Assembly: GCA_944990035.1 (NCBI GenBank)
Contig: CALYLX010000155.1
Location: 186,001 to 250,000, forward strand
DNA length: 64,000 bases
Origin: Clitopilus passeckerianus
Lineage: Eukaryota > Basidiomycota > Agaricomycetes > Agaricales > Entolomataceae
Direction of reading: 5' to 3'
Of this stretch, positions 10,998 to 22,415 are shown piece after piece. The position numbers and the translations under genes were made by a program. The notes below the pieces were generated by a model that had not been told where the DNA came from, ran no database searches, and saw nothing but the letters and a program-made list of their open reading frames with translations. Numbering within the stretch: position 1 is the first letter of the stretch; each line of letters begins with the position of its first letter.

Positions 10998-11458
10998 GAA
11001 TTATGGACGGGAGTCTGACCAGCAAGCAAGCTGAAATGAGTCGTCCGCTTCAAAGCTTGCGTCAAAGAGTAGTGAAACTTGAAGGGTCAATAGTGGGCAG
11101 GTCACAGTCACGTTGTGGTGTCACATAATTAATTTAGAAACCACGCGTCGCGTTCCCCAACCAACAGGCAAATCGGTGAATTACAGCTGTTTGCGTATTG
11201 TTAGGCCATCGAGGAAAATATATGTGTGCAACTTGAAGCTGGGTTGAAATTCTTGATAACCAATGCTTCCGAAACTCAAGCCAGGAGAAGTGGGAGGCGA
11301 GCAACTGACCAAGCCAGAGCCTGTACCAGACGGTCCAGACCCCTTCGCATATCATTAATTTTGGCTCCTCCCCTACGCGCCTTTTTTCCATGATGGCCTA
11401 ACAATATGCAAACGGCTGTAATGGCATTGATTATTCAAAATTAGAGTCAAATCGTAGT
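10998..11458. other. intergenic with no supported gene
   Basis: Upstream region of copy D. An 85-codon open frame at 11134-11391 on the minus strand lies where a second exon of fragment E would be expected, but it does not resemble the family. Confidence 0.4.
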
Positions 11459-11692
11459 TTAGATGTGTAAATATATGTCTTCCAAATAGGGTTCTAATGA
11501 TACCTGACCGGATTCAGACGCTATCCAATACGCTATGCGGCCATGCTCCTCGTCCATCTCCACGCTGTACTCCTTGAGGGTGCCATTTTCGGATACCACA
11601 GTGATATCCTGGTCACGAAATCTCATTTCGGGGTGGTGGGTGATGAAAGGAACCTCGGCGGGTGCGAATTGAAACTTGGAAAGACCGTACAC
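11459..11692 (-). pseudogene. DUF7918-like fragment E (first exon only)
   Basis: The frame MYGLSKFQFAPAEVPFITHH, then LKEYSVEMDEEHGRI and YWIASESGQ, matches the N-terminal exon of the family and is closest to copy F. A GTATCA donor follows. The second exon expected near 11400 starts PFAYC and stops at once, and no later family motifs are seen. It is probably a truncated copy. Confidence 0.5.
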
Positions 11693-12009
11693 ATGGTTGA
11701 GGTCACGTGCATAGATTCGTGTAATAAACCGACGCGTGGTTGGCTGGCGTCCTCAACGCGTCCTTATGCCCTAGGGTGCTCCTGGCCATCTTACGCGTCA
11801 GTACTGGGTTGGTCACCGATGTGTATATTACCTGACCAAAAAAAGGTTATTATTGGAGTCATATGTACTATATACATGAGTGTAGAGATGTTCTAAGGTA
11901 AATTAGATCTACTTATTTCGAAGGTATGTTCAGGATCGCGTAACTTGCCGCCATTTAGGTATATCGAGCCAAGATCCAAGAGTTCGAAGGGTCTGGTGAT
12001 ATATTGGAA
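11693..12009. other. intergenic with no supported gene
   Basis: This gap lies between fragment E and the end of copy F. The one open frame crossing it on the plus strand shows no recognisable motif. Confidence 0.4.
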
Positions 12010-13120
12010 TCACTCATCAGGAGTGAGGTCGATGAGCTCGTTGGAGATTTTAAGAGGGCGGGGCTCTGTTTTGACCCTCCTTACTCTGGTAGGTCCGGTC
12101 TTCTTCTGCTTGTTTGAGAGTTTCGATTGTAGGTTCTGGACTTCTGCCTGTAAGAACGGTGAGTTCAATCATAGGAATCGAGGGTTAAGATACTCACAAG
12201 AAGATGCTTCAGCCTTGCCTCGTCCTGATCCTGGGCATCGTCGTCAACATCGCCATTTGGCGCAGGTCGCTCTACCTGGTCAATCTTGCGCTTCTCTCCG
12301 GCCTGATTGATGGACGGAGCCGCACGAGGGACACTGCCTTTAGCTCGAAGAAAATCTGCGGAGCCTCAGTAACAATCAGGATCGAGGCGAGAAAGTGCCT
12401 GCCTATGTTCCTGTGTTTGAACACAAATTTTGCTACACGCCGTATTCTTGAGTATGACACTGAGCGTGCTGGACCCGTCTTCCTTTCTTGGCCGAAACTG
12501 GGCGAGAGGTAAAGGCTACGAGGCAAGTCCTAAACTTCCTCACCTAACTTTATGTGCCATAGCTTTTTTAGCACGCTCATGTACCATTGAGTCTCCGATT
12601 TTCTTCGGAGCAAGCGGCGGTCCTTGGCCCTCTTGGGCCGCTACCTCCCATAAGCGAAGTTTGATATCTCCTATATCTTTGGCATACGGGTTTTGCAGAT
12701 AGGTGTCGTCATCTTAATAATTGGGTCGTGATGAGCACATGCAGTTTGGACGGGGAGCAAGACTATCTAACCAGTTGTTTGCAGAGATGTAAATAGGAAT
12801 GGTCGGAGTGCCGTTTCGGATGTCCGACGTCCTTGAAATTGGAAGCAGCTGGTTTGCCCACAGCAAAAGTACCATCTACTGTGACATAACATGCGAAATT
12901 AGAAGGCTTTCCAGCGGATATATGCCAATGAATTGAAAATTCCGGCATTAAAAAAGTTCAGCCTAACTCAGTAACTAGGATTACAGACAAAACCAACTTT
13001 TCCCACCTCGGAAGCAATCCAACATGTTACACGGCTGTCTTTCTCGTCAACCTCAGTGCTGTATTCTTGAATGACTTCGTTTCCTGAGTGCACAAGAATC
13101 TCATGGTCCCTGTACTTCAT
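12010..13120 (-). pseudogene. DUF7918-like copy F, probably inactive
   Basis: Exon 1 starts MKYRDHEILVHSGNEVIQEY (ATG 13118-13120) and ends TCWIASE. Later exons give FSIHWHISAGKPSNF, YVTVDG, DDTYLQNPYAKDIGDIKLRL, MVHERAKKAMAHK, FVFKHRN and a charged tail AEVQNLQSKLSNKQKK. It ends NELIDLTPDE with TGA at 12010-12012. Two features argue against function. The acceptor before FSIHW lacks AG (the sequence is GCCG). The second exon also changes frame between KDVGHP and the family's FLFTSLQTT motif. If splicing differs from my reading it could still be a gene. Confidence 0.5.
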
Positions 13121-13349
13121 TTCTGAGATAGAGTAGTAAAACGGGACGACGTCTGAAAGGAGGGGAAGAAGATCAGCCTTTTCGGCAGAGTTCCCACACT
13201 TTGCAGTGATTGCGCCCGATCACATCCTCACGAAATGGATGACCGTCTACTTCACATCACGACTGAGGTAAAGGTACATTGACACAGAATAATTATACAT
13301 ATACATGTTGGTCCCACACATTCTATCTTACACTTCAGCGTTTCAGCGT

Positions 13350-15028
13350 TTAGATATTGTCGTACATAACAACGAAAGAAGGGCGAATGGCATCGTTCCT
13401 GTAAACCACCAACTCGTCGTAATTTAGGCTTCCACCCTTCTCTGCAAGAACCTTGGGGGACATCGGCGTGGCATGAGCTCTTGGTGTTTACAGTAGGATC
13501 CGATTCAAACTCTCACCGAGTCATATCCAGTTGGGGGAGCTGTGAGGGTGGTGTTATCCTGCCTCATCTTGCAACCCTTCCCAACAATGACCTTGTTCAG
13601 AAGGATCGCCTTCAACTTTGAAGGAGAATCATTGCTTGAGTAGTCATCTGACCTGGGAGAATAACCATTAGTGATTGCCCACCGTTCATGCAGAGATGTC
13701 ACCTACTTGGATGAAGTGGACGAGGTATAGATGCCCTTGCCGAATCTACGTCGAAGATCAGTCAAAATGAATTAGCTAGATGCCTTCAAAACATACCTTC
13801 CCCAACCAGTCTTCGTACCCCACAAGGTGAGATCAAATGAATTACGCATGATGGAACACAGAGGGCAGCTCGTAGAAGAACACAGGGACGTCTGTCCCTT
13901 GTCGCCTACATTGCATTCGCGACGTGTCCCATGCCATCTCCGGTTCTCATTTCCAGCCGAGCGGCCGGTTGCTTCAAATTGTCCCCTGACCTCGACCATG
14001 GCGCTATCATAAGGTGAGCAAGACCAGTTGCTGCATTGATAGGCGACTTACCGGTACGCATTGTAGCTAGCCAAAGCTTTCAATGGCGTGATGATCTTGT
14101 AAACACGTCGAACATTGGGACAGGCCTTCCCACTGTGTCTCCAGGAGGATCTGAACTGCTCTTCGACTAAACAGATGGAAACATCAGATGACGAGGCAGA
14201 GCAACAGAAAACGAGGTACGCACTGCTCTGAAACGTGCTGTGATTCTTGGGAACCTCAAGGATCATCGGGGCCTTCTGCTCAGCCTCTTTCTCGCATACG
14301 GACCCACAGAAGTGAGACCTCTGCAGCTTCACGGCTTTCCTGCACATCAAGCACAGCGTTTCGCCAAGCCTATGTCGTTACGATCAGAGATGGGATTGTG
14401 ACGAGCTCAGTAATTGGACATACTTCTTATGGGCCTGGCTGCAATAATCTGCCAGCGTACCATCGGTGTTGGCAAATGCTTGCTTCTGGCAGCCTGGAGC
14501 CTTGCAGGCGCCTACGTTCAAGCCATGATAAGAATCCCATTGTCGACATCCATACATGAGAAACCATGGTACATACCTTTCTTGGAAGGGATGGTGGCAA
14601 CCGTGGTCGTTGTACTCGTGGCGGTGGTAGCACTCGTACTAGTTGTAGCTGGCGCCGTAATGGTATTGGCGGCAGCTGTAGCTGCGCAGGCCTTTCCACA
14701 ATATGGATGGGTAAACCCAGAAGCATCCTGATACTTCTGGCGAATCTTGCAGATCTGTGGTTCATTAAATGAGTCACAGGATACGTGTCACTGTGATAGT
14801 TTGCTACCCACCTCGCAAGATCCAGAGGCCGTTCGAGTAGAACCTGCGACTGATGGACGCCTTGGGTTGGTCTTCATGCGACTAGCGCAGGTCTTACTAC
14901 AGTACGGGTGTGTCGTTGTCCCGTCAGAGAACTTGGGCTTCTGTTGGCAACTCTAGTTCCGTGACTCAATCACTATCGTCAACTTGCTTGAAAGAGGAGT
15001 GGCTCACCTCGCAGAGAGCGGTCGACAT
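13350..15028 (-). CDS. zinc-module/ADP-ribosyltransferase-like protein P1
   Basis: Multi-exon, starting MSTALCE at 15026-15028. Three or four Cys modules follow: CQQKPKFS...HPYCSKTC, CKIRQKYQ...HPYCGKAC, CKAPGCQKQAF...ADYCS, and CLMCRKAVKLQRSHFCGSVC. A conserved exon VEEQFRSSWRHSGKACP comes next. The catalytic-fold part carries WHGTRREC, LCSSTSCPLCSIMRNSF, WGRFGKGIYTSSTSSKS and LNYDELVVYRNDAIRPSF. It ends VVMYDNI with TAA at 13350-13352. HGT, GIY and the Glu of YDELVVY sit where PARP-type ADP-ribosyltransferases have their His-Tyr-Glu triad. Activity on NAD+ is inference from the fold. An A/T-rich spacer of alanine and threonine residues separates modules 2 and 3. All exons read through, and P2 is its near-complete paralogue. 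Confidence 0.78.
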
Positions 15029-15799
15029 GGCAGCGATGTGGTGAAGAAAGAAAGGAATAACTAAAGAAAAAGGAAGGAACAGATAATTACAGTGCCGTTT
15101 CGGGGTGGGGATCAGCGACCAATAAATCCTGACATGAAACGCAGGGAGGTGCTTGTTTGCACGTCCGGAACGGGCTGGCGATGCATGCACTTGAGTACGT
15201 TTTCGATCTGCATGGCAAACATGTGTTCCCCGCTCTTTCCAGCGTGGCACTGGCAGCACTGCAAGTCACGTACAGTCAGGGTCCGCGCGAACGACACGTT
15301 TTCCTTTACGCCACGAACACAGCGATGTATACAGGCAAAAATGAGTCGCCAAACCTTCATCCGCTTCTGAGTCCTACGGGAGCGGGAGCATGTTGACCTG
15401 TTGGCCCGTGAGCAACCTGGTCCGTAGGACAAACCGTCGGAGCACCAACACTGGATGTCTCGCTGACGGATCTTTTCTAAAACCGAGTCATTGGATGCAA
15501 AAGGTTGACTGCTTGAGTTCGCAAAGGGAATGGGCGCATCCCGGTCGACAAAGTAGCCCTAGTGGTCACCCCATTGACAGGTAGTACTTGACAAAGAGCT
15601 GTCAGTGATGCAGATCCCAAACTAAAACGTGGGATGGGCCGTGATGGCATGATGACCAGAGTTCTTCGTAACAAGCTTACTGCAGGCAAAGAGCGCAGTC
15701 CACTGGCCAATCGAAGTGAGGTCAAAGATATAATACATTTCGAAGTTTTATAAGTACATGTGACAGTAAACATCGACAGCTATTCCGATAATTCCGTAT
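15029..15799. other. intergenic with no supported gene
   Basis: This spacer of about 770 bp separates P1 and the GMC oxidoreductase gene G1. Several overlapping frames of 60-106 codons occur on both strands, none with recognisable motifs. It contains the promoter of P1 and the 3' flank of G1. Confidence 0.4.
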
Positions 15800-18659
15800 C
15801 TACTCGATGGCGCAGACTTTCTGGGGAGAGGCGGTATACTGCAAAGGCCTAGTGACGAAATCGTTGTCCTTCGCGTACCTGAGTTTGAATACCATGACCG
15901 TTTCCTCCGTCTTGAGATCACGCTTAACCTCCAAAACTTCTCCCGCCTTGAGGACTTTCCCTCCCTGCTTGTTGAAGTTGATCTCCTCCTGTGAGAGCGG
16001 CACGCCCGAGATGTTAGAGACGTAAACCTGGATCGTGTCGCCAGTCTGGTTCATGACGTATCGGGAGTCGGCAGCCGAAGTTACGACCGGCTTACGAGAA
16101 TGAATCTCTCGGGAGAGTCGAAGGGCAAGGCCAACCAATGTCAAGGTCGGATTGACCTCAGGGGAGAAGGGGAAGAGTGAAAGGTCGCAGACGTAGACGT
16201 TCTGGGAATTGCGGAGTTTAAGGTCATCCTCGAGGCAATACTTCCCATTGGTAGACTTGCGCTGAATAGGGATGGTGCCCAACTCGTGAGCGACACCGCC
16301 AAGTTCGAGAGGGCGGAAGTAGTCCTTGTCTTCGGGGCGAAGGGAGTTACCGTTCTTGTCGGTGACGTACAGGTCGGTGAGCTTCAAGACCTGGCGCATG
16401 ACTCTGAAGGCCTCATCGGTGAAGGCACGAAGGTCGGCTACATCTGGGTCAGAGTTACTAAACTTCCTCCGGCGCCCCGCCTTGACAATGGGTTCCCCTT
16501 TCGCATCGAGCTCGATGGTGTTGTTCTCGTTAAGAGGTTCGGGAAGGATGAAAGCAGCGATGAGCTTGGGGTACTCCGTATTTCGGAATTTTTGGTTGGG
16601 GAAGTATTCACGGGGAAGGAAAGAGCTGGCGTCGACGGCGACATTGGCTAGAGCGATCTGGCCGGACTTCATGGTAACGTACGTCTGTAGCTTCATAGAC
16701 CCGACCGTCTTCTGAAGCTCTGTATCGGTGTACATGAAGGTGGCGGTGTTGGCGAAGATGTCGTGGTCGGTGAGATGGAGGCCGCCGTTATCCTGGAGCC
16801 ACTCGGTATATTCGTTCCCGCTACGCATCAAGATCGCAGGGGAGCCTACACTTCCAGCGCCGAGAATGACAGTACCACCAGGCTTGAGGTTGATCTTGGT
16901 GAGTTTGCCGTTGAGATCCCGTACCTCGACGCCGATAGCCTTCAGTTTATCGGAGGGATCGTCCTCGTCGAACAAGATCCTGCGAACATCAGAGTTGATG
17001 ATGATCTTCCAGTTGTCGTGCTCGACAGATTTGCCGTTATCTGCGCGGTCTCTGGACATGGCAATCTCCATGATCTTGTCGATAGGGCTGTAGGCTCCCT
17101 TGGCGAAGTCGAAGTTATTCGACTTGTTGAATTCGGAAGCGATGCGGCCCCATTGCCATTGGCACCCTCGCTTGCACCTCATGTTCAAACGCTCCATGAG
17201 GTCCTGATGGACTGCGTGTGTCGTTGGAAGGAATAAGCCCATGAGGTCCTCTGCTTTCCTGTACCACTCGGTGATAAGGTCGTTATAGATGGTGCTACCG
17301 AACTCTTTGAGCAGGATGTCGTCGTGAACTCGAGGTGAGAAGAGACCCCAGGCGGCACCACGGCCGCCGAGACAGAACATAGGGCCGGCCTTCCATTCCT
17401 TGGCTTGATTTGCATCGGCGAAGTTGTAGTTCTCTTTAAAGAGACCGAAGAAGGTGTCGTTCGCCTGGCCACGGTCCTCACCAAAGCCGGTGGGACGAGA
17501 TGCGTTCAAGCAGTGAGAGTGGAAGGGAACACCGCCTTTCTCGATGACGAGGACCTTCTTCGCCTTGCCTCCGAGACGAGAATTGGTGTCGAAGAGGTCG
17601 CCTGCGACGACACCAGCACCCATGCCGGTGCCGATGACGATGATGTCGTATGGTTCGACAGCAGCCTCTTGAGGGGTGAGCCCGAACCATAGGTCCTCGA
17701 AAGTGGGACGCCCGCTCCTGCCATTAAGGTTGTTGCCGTTATTGCCATTGTTGCCATTGTTGCCGTTATTGCCGTTATTGCCATTGTTGCCATTGTTGCC
17801 ATTATTGCCGTTGTTGCCATTATTGCCGTTGTTGCCATTATTGCCATTGTTGCCATTGTTGCCGTTATTGCCATTGTTGCCATTGTTGCCGTTATTGCCA
17901 TTGTTGCCATTGCCGTTGTTGCCATTGTTGCCATTGTTGCCGTTATTGCTGTCGTCTACACGCTGGAACTCCCAACGTTGGTAGCTGGCATCCTAAAGGC
18001 ATCAAGCATCAGGGAACGTCGAGAACTAACCAACAGAGGTCGACTTACGCCCTCGTTAGGATTATAGAAATGCACACATCCTTCCTGTGAATCGTGATGG
18101 CCCCATCGGTATCGTTTTCCCCGAGATAATTGAGGGAACTTACAGCATTACGACCGGGGCTAGGGTCATGACGACTATCGAGGACATCTCCATCGTACTG
18201 TCTCGTGATCCTACGGCGGAATCAGCACACGGATAGCTTCCATAAATGTAGAGCGTCACTTACGTGGAATAACTCCCACTCTGCTTGATCGTCCAGTTGG
18301 CAGACGCGTCGCCAGGATAGCCTTGAGCGAAGCCGTGGTACCAATACTGCCCATTACCATTAAGGCGAGTGGGAGACTTCGTAAAGCCAACAGTGGGGGC
18401 ATTGAAGGGAACAAGTCGCCAGGAATTGTCGCCAGAGTTGCGATCGAATTTCCACTGAAATGAAAACGGTTGATTAAACAGATCCGACAACTGTAAGGAG
18501 ATTCCAAGGGCATACCTTATAATTGGCATCATTTGGGTTGAAGGGTTGAAGCTTGATCCACTTGACGTTTTCGTCCATGTACTTCCAGTACTTATCAGAG
18601 GTCCCATAGACCCTGACATAGTAGGTGCCAGTTTGATCAGGCGCAGCTTTCCAAGACAT
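15800..18659 (-). CDS. GMC-type flavin oxidoreductase with N-terminal beta-trefoil-like domain and Asn-Gly linker (G1)
   Basis: It starts MSWKAAPDQTGTYYVRVYG at 18657-18659. Five short exons encode a domain with YDGDVLDSRHDPSPG, GCVHFYNPNEG and YQRWEFQRV, resembling a ricin-B type beta-trefoil. A long Asn-Gly repeat leads into one large exon. That exon opens with EPYDIIVIGTGMGAG, an FAD Rossmann motif, then KVLVIEKGG, FHSHCLN, MFCLGGRGAAWGLFSPRVHDD, MERLNM and VILGAGSVGSPAILMRSG. VAHELGTIP and NPTLTLVGLALRLS are the C-terminal GMC catalytic region with its His and Asn. The stop is at 15800. The substrate is unknown; similar flavoenzymes oxidise alcohols or sugars and reduce O2 to H2O2. No secretion signal is visible. 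It is divergent from the DyP peroxidase. Confidence 0.8.
17729..17953 (-). repeat. in-frame Asn/Gly trinucleotide-type repeat in G1
   Basis: About 225 bp read (Gly-Asn-Asn)n on the coding minus strand, with occasional Asn-Gly-Asn steps. AAC and AAT codons alternate, so the tract is an imperfect minisatellite. It links the lectin-like and oxidoreductase domains. On the plus strand the same bases give a spurious Leu-Pro-Leu frame. Confidence 0.9.
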
Positions 18660-20138
18660 TTTTGGTGATATTCGGGGAGAGCAGGGCTCGGAGGCGGAGG
18701 GTGGTACCCTGTGGGTTAAATACTCGCTCGAAGACCATCGTCGAAAAGACAGAAACAGTCACCCTCATATGGAGCGAGTCATAGGAACATTTGGATAGGC
18801 TTCTGACAACTGGAATGTTCAGACCTGTCCAAAAACCAGGGCGAAATCATGGAAGTCAAGACGAGAAAGAATAGACCGGCGTGCTGGCCCCATGATTCGA
18901 TGTATGGAGGGGGTTAGAGAGACCGCCAAGTGCCTTGCATTTTGGATAAGTGTATGGGGTAGTAGGACAAGAGGAATGCAGGTGATCAGCTGGGGCAATT
19001 CAATCTGAACGGCTCGAGAAGCAGGAAGCTGTTCAATTGACTTCAGCACCACAGCGCCTTCCGGCGAACATTCAACGCCGGAAGATACACCTGACAGATG
19101 GATTGGCTGCATATCTTCGAATATAGCTTATCAATTCAACAATCGTGGATCGGTGTGCAAGCGCATCACAGATATGTCCAAGATAGGTGGAGGCAGTCTC
19201 CTCAGAGTAAGCCGTGCCTCGGCATTTGACCAGTGTGAGATGAGATAGAGCGATTGTTAGGCTTCTCCAGGAGACAATTTCGAGAGATACCCACCAATAT
19301 ACTACGGCCGCGTTTGCCAAGTTGCCAACGGACCAAAATAACTGAGAGAAACGCGGCGGTCTAGTTATCCCGATAGATGTGCCGACTTCCTTCTTGCATA
19401 CAGAATGGAAGACCAGGAAGACAACAACATTCGATACAAGCCATACTAGCCATTGTGAGTTCAAGCTACTTGGCAATGCAAAATGAACAGACGTTGGCTG
19501 CCCGGGTTCCGAATTGACTCTTTGGTTGTTCCAGTGCTTTAAGAAACCAGCGAAGGTCGCTTACCTCATCGCGCTTACTCTTGGCCAGAACCACAGAACG
19601 GCACTAGCTCGAACCGTGGCTCGCTAGAAGTGCTAGTGGCTCCTCTCATCGTAGAACTTCAGATAATTCCAATGTCAGATGACAAGGATTCTTGGCTGAT
19701 ATGTGTTAGCATGATCATTCGTCGTTAACTGCCCATCTCACAACAGGAGACAGCTCCATGACGGCCAGCATCTTCTTCAGGAACGTGCCACGGTGCAGGT
19801 ACTGAAAAGTCCCCGGAATTGTACACGGCTCTGGAGTCAACTGACCACGGAAGACGTCTCTGGAAACCAACCCCAAACCTGTGTTCATCAGATAGAAGTG
19901 CATCGAGATAACAGGTGACTTGGATTGTCCAGACAGCTTGAATGGCGCCGCTCTGCAGCCAATACAATCCTTCCAATTATCGGCGTCAGCAAAAGCATCT
20001 GCTTGATTCTCTCTGCGAGGGGTATCCCCAGATAGAAAATATTCCTGCTCGTCATGCCAGAGCGGGGACAGCAGGTTTAAGAAGAGACGTCTCTGTGACT
20101 TGGCTCACCCCTCACTTCCGAGAATCGTTGAGTAACAA
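18660..20138. promoter_or_regulatory. divergent intergenic region between G1 and the DyP gene
   Basis: A 1.5-kb region lies upstream of both G1 (minus) and the DyP peroxidase (plus). It could carry shared control sites, but I could not name any. It also contains one hydrophobic open frame, listed separately, so the true promoter space may be shorter. Confidence 0.35.
19072..19476 (-). CDS. uncertain hydrophobic open frame (134 residues)
   Basis: The frame starts MPSSLNSQWLVWLVSNVVVF and contains two or three hydrophobic stretches (LVSNVVVFLVF, ANAAVVYWWVSLEIV), then a Cys-containing and basic C-terminus. A second frame at 18819-19112 might be a following exon. I do not recognise the family; it may be a small membrane protein, a gene remnant or chance. 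Confidence 0.25.
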   Translation of the reverse strand: MPSSLNSQWLVWLVSNVVVFLVFHSVCKKEVGTSIGITRPPRFSQLFWSVGNLANAAVVYWWVSLEIVSWRSLTIALSHLTLVKCRGTAYSEETASTYLGHICDALAHRSTIVELISYIRRYAANPSVRCIFRR

Positions 20139-22114
20139 ATGGCTCCCAACGATAAGATCCCGTATCTCGACCGACGTGCTATCGTCCCCGCTGACCCTCT
20201 CACCGGTGGTGCGCGAGCAAAAATCGGGACTGACATCCCCGACTTGGACAACGTTCAAGGCGATGTATATTACATGTTCCCAAAGGTGCGCTCGTTTCTT
20301 CTTACACGATGAGGATGTAGCTCTAATCGCGTATCTAGCGATTTGAACGGTTCGCGTTCTGGCAGATCACCGACACCACCCAGTTCCGCAAGGACCTGGA
20401 CACCTACCGTCCGCGAGTGACGAGCTCTACTCAAACCGACGCGAACATCAAGAGGATCCACGACAAAGGCGAAAACGAAAACCTCAACATCTTGTCCAAC
20501 GGCATTTGTTTTTCCAAGGCCGGGTTGAGGAAGCTTGGCATCCGGACGCCAGTCGGGGACCCTCACTTCGACCAAGGATCTCTCTGCAACGAGAGAACTC
20601 AACTTGGAGATATGGCCAAATACCATGACGCCTTCGCCACCAATGGCGCTAATCATGGTGTTTTCCTCGTAACTGCTGGATGTGAGTCTTCGATTCTACT
20701 CCCCAGGACCTGCCATTGCTGACCAAGTCGCCTACAGCTGAGGCAGGTTGCAAAGCCGAGATGGATGCTGTTAAAGGCATCTTCGGCACCTCTATCAAGG
20801 TAGTCGGAGACTTTGACGGCAGAGTCCGCAGTAACGACGGTGAACACTTCGGCTGGAAAGATGGCATCTCTCAGCCCGCACTCGAGTAAGGCGTTCCTTC
20901 ATTCCACCAGAACCGCTCTGACCGGTCTCTCCAGGGGCATCGGGAAGTCTCGACCTGGCCAACGTGTCGTCAAACCTGGCGTGATCATTATGGGTTATCC
21001 TGGTGATCCTATTGTCGACAACCCAGCACTCCAAGCACGACCTAGATGGACGAAGGACGGATCGTTGATGGTATTCCGGCCACTTGAGCAAAACGTCCTT
21101 CTGTTCGAGGAGTACATCGAGAAGAACTGGCGATCTATCTCTCCCCATGAAGCCGGCAATAACCTTGAGCTCACTGACGAAGAACGAAGAAAACTGTTCG
21201 GTGCCAGGATGGTCGGCCGCTTCAAATCGGTACGGGCATGCATCATAGGCTCTTAGCTATCCAGCTAACGGATTCAACTTAGGGTGTTCCTCTCGCAAAA
21301 TGCCCCTTCGTCGAGGATAGTCAGTTCTTGGACCCAAACAAGATTAACGACTTCGATTACACGGAGCGTGCTCAAGGCTGCCCGCTGTTTGCTCATATTC
21401 GCAAAACGGTTCCAAGGAATCTCGAACCCTACCTGAGCAAGGAGTACCTGGACTCCTCCATGATCGTACGCGCTGGAATACCGTATGGTCCAGAGGTAAG
21501 TCAACTGAAATGTCATCATGGGACAAGCCATACTTATCACCTCTTCTTGCATTAGATGACCGGAGAAGAACGCCAAGAATGGAAAACATTAACCCAGTAC
21601 CAGAAAGACTACTACGAGTCGAAACGAGGATTACTGTTCCTCTGCTATCAGTCGTCCATCGACAACGGGTTCTTCCGCCAGACCACACAGTTTGGCAACA
21701 ACGACTTCTTCCCCATCACCAGCTTAATTCCCAACAAAGTCGGTGAGTGCCAGTTTGAAATAGCATCATATCATACATGAGTCTGACCCACAATCTATAG
21801 GCCAGGACCCGATCATTGGTGGTCCGAAGCAGCCCACCGTCCCCAAGCAACCCAATGGTCTCGCGCCGGACCCAAACAACAAGGAAGCTCAAATTTTCCA
21901 GGCCCACCAGTTCGCTGAGGGCAAGGACGGAGATGAGGTGTTCCTCACGTTGAAGAATGCGGCAGGCGAAAACTTCGAAGTTGCTGGTATCGCAAAGAAG
22001 ATTGTACCGAAGGCGACGGATTATCCCCAGGAGTTCTTCGTCACGTCGCGAGGAGGAGACTATTACTTTGTACCGCCCATTTCGACCCTCAAGGCTTGGG
22101 GTGCAGCGAAATAG
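20139..22114 (+). CDS. DyP-type peroxidase
   Basis: Seven exons are visible; the first is 20139-20285 and the second starts at 20339. The start is MAPNDKIPYLDRRAIVP and the stop TAG is at 22112-22114. The protein is near 500 residues, usual for fungal DyPs. Key motifs are GDVYYMFPK in the first ferredoxin-like fold, FGWKDGISQPALEG (the GxxDG motif with the distal catalytic Asp), CPLFAHIRKTVPR (proximal haem-ligand His) and GLLFLCYQSSIDNGFF near the C-terminus. The enzyme uses H2O2 to oxidise dyes, phenols and possibly lignin-derived compounds. No signal peptide is seen on this start, which is unusual for a secreted peroxidase; an upstream exon was not found. The neighbouring G1 could supply peroxide (inference). 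Confidence 0.93.
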
Positions 22115-22415
22115 TTTCACGTTTTCATATATATCGCAACTCATCTCTTTATATCTCAATACCAATCTTGTACAAGCGGAACCTCGGAGTCCGAATAACA
22201 TCGTTGTTGCTTTCAAAGAGTCACCTACCGTCGTAAGTGTCACTTGTAAAGCATTCTGCAGGACTAGACGCGTTGAAAACGCAGAGAACTGGATTGGCTG
22301 ATCGCACAAGCAGCAAGTCGCAATGATCACGACAGGCCAAACAACGGCAAGCCCAGCCTAATATTTCGGCCGATCACCAAAATTCTTCCTGTAACCCAGT
22401 CATCGAGCAGCTAGC

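Noticed and set aside
15800..17623. Identification of G1 as pyranose 2-oxidase
   Set aside because: It shares the general GMC fold, but the N-terminal Rossmann motif context and the extra domains do not match that enzyme well enough for the name.
17676..17984. Plus-strand open frame of repeated Leu-Leu-Pro
   Set aside because: It is the antisense reading of the Asn-Gly repeat that belongs to the G1 coding strand.
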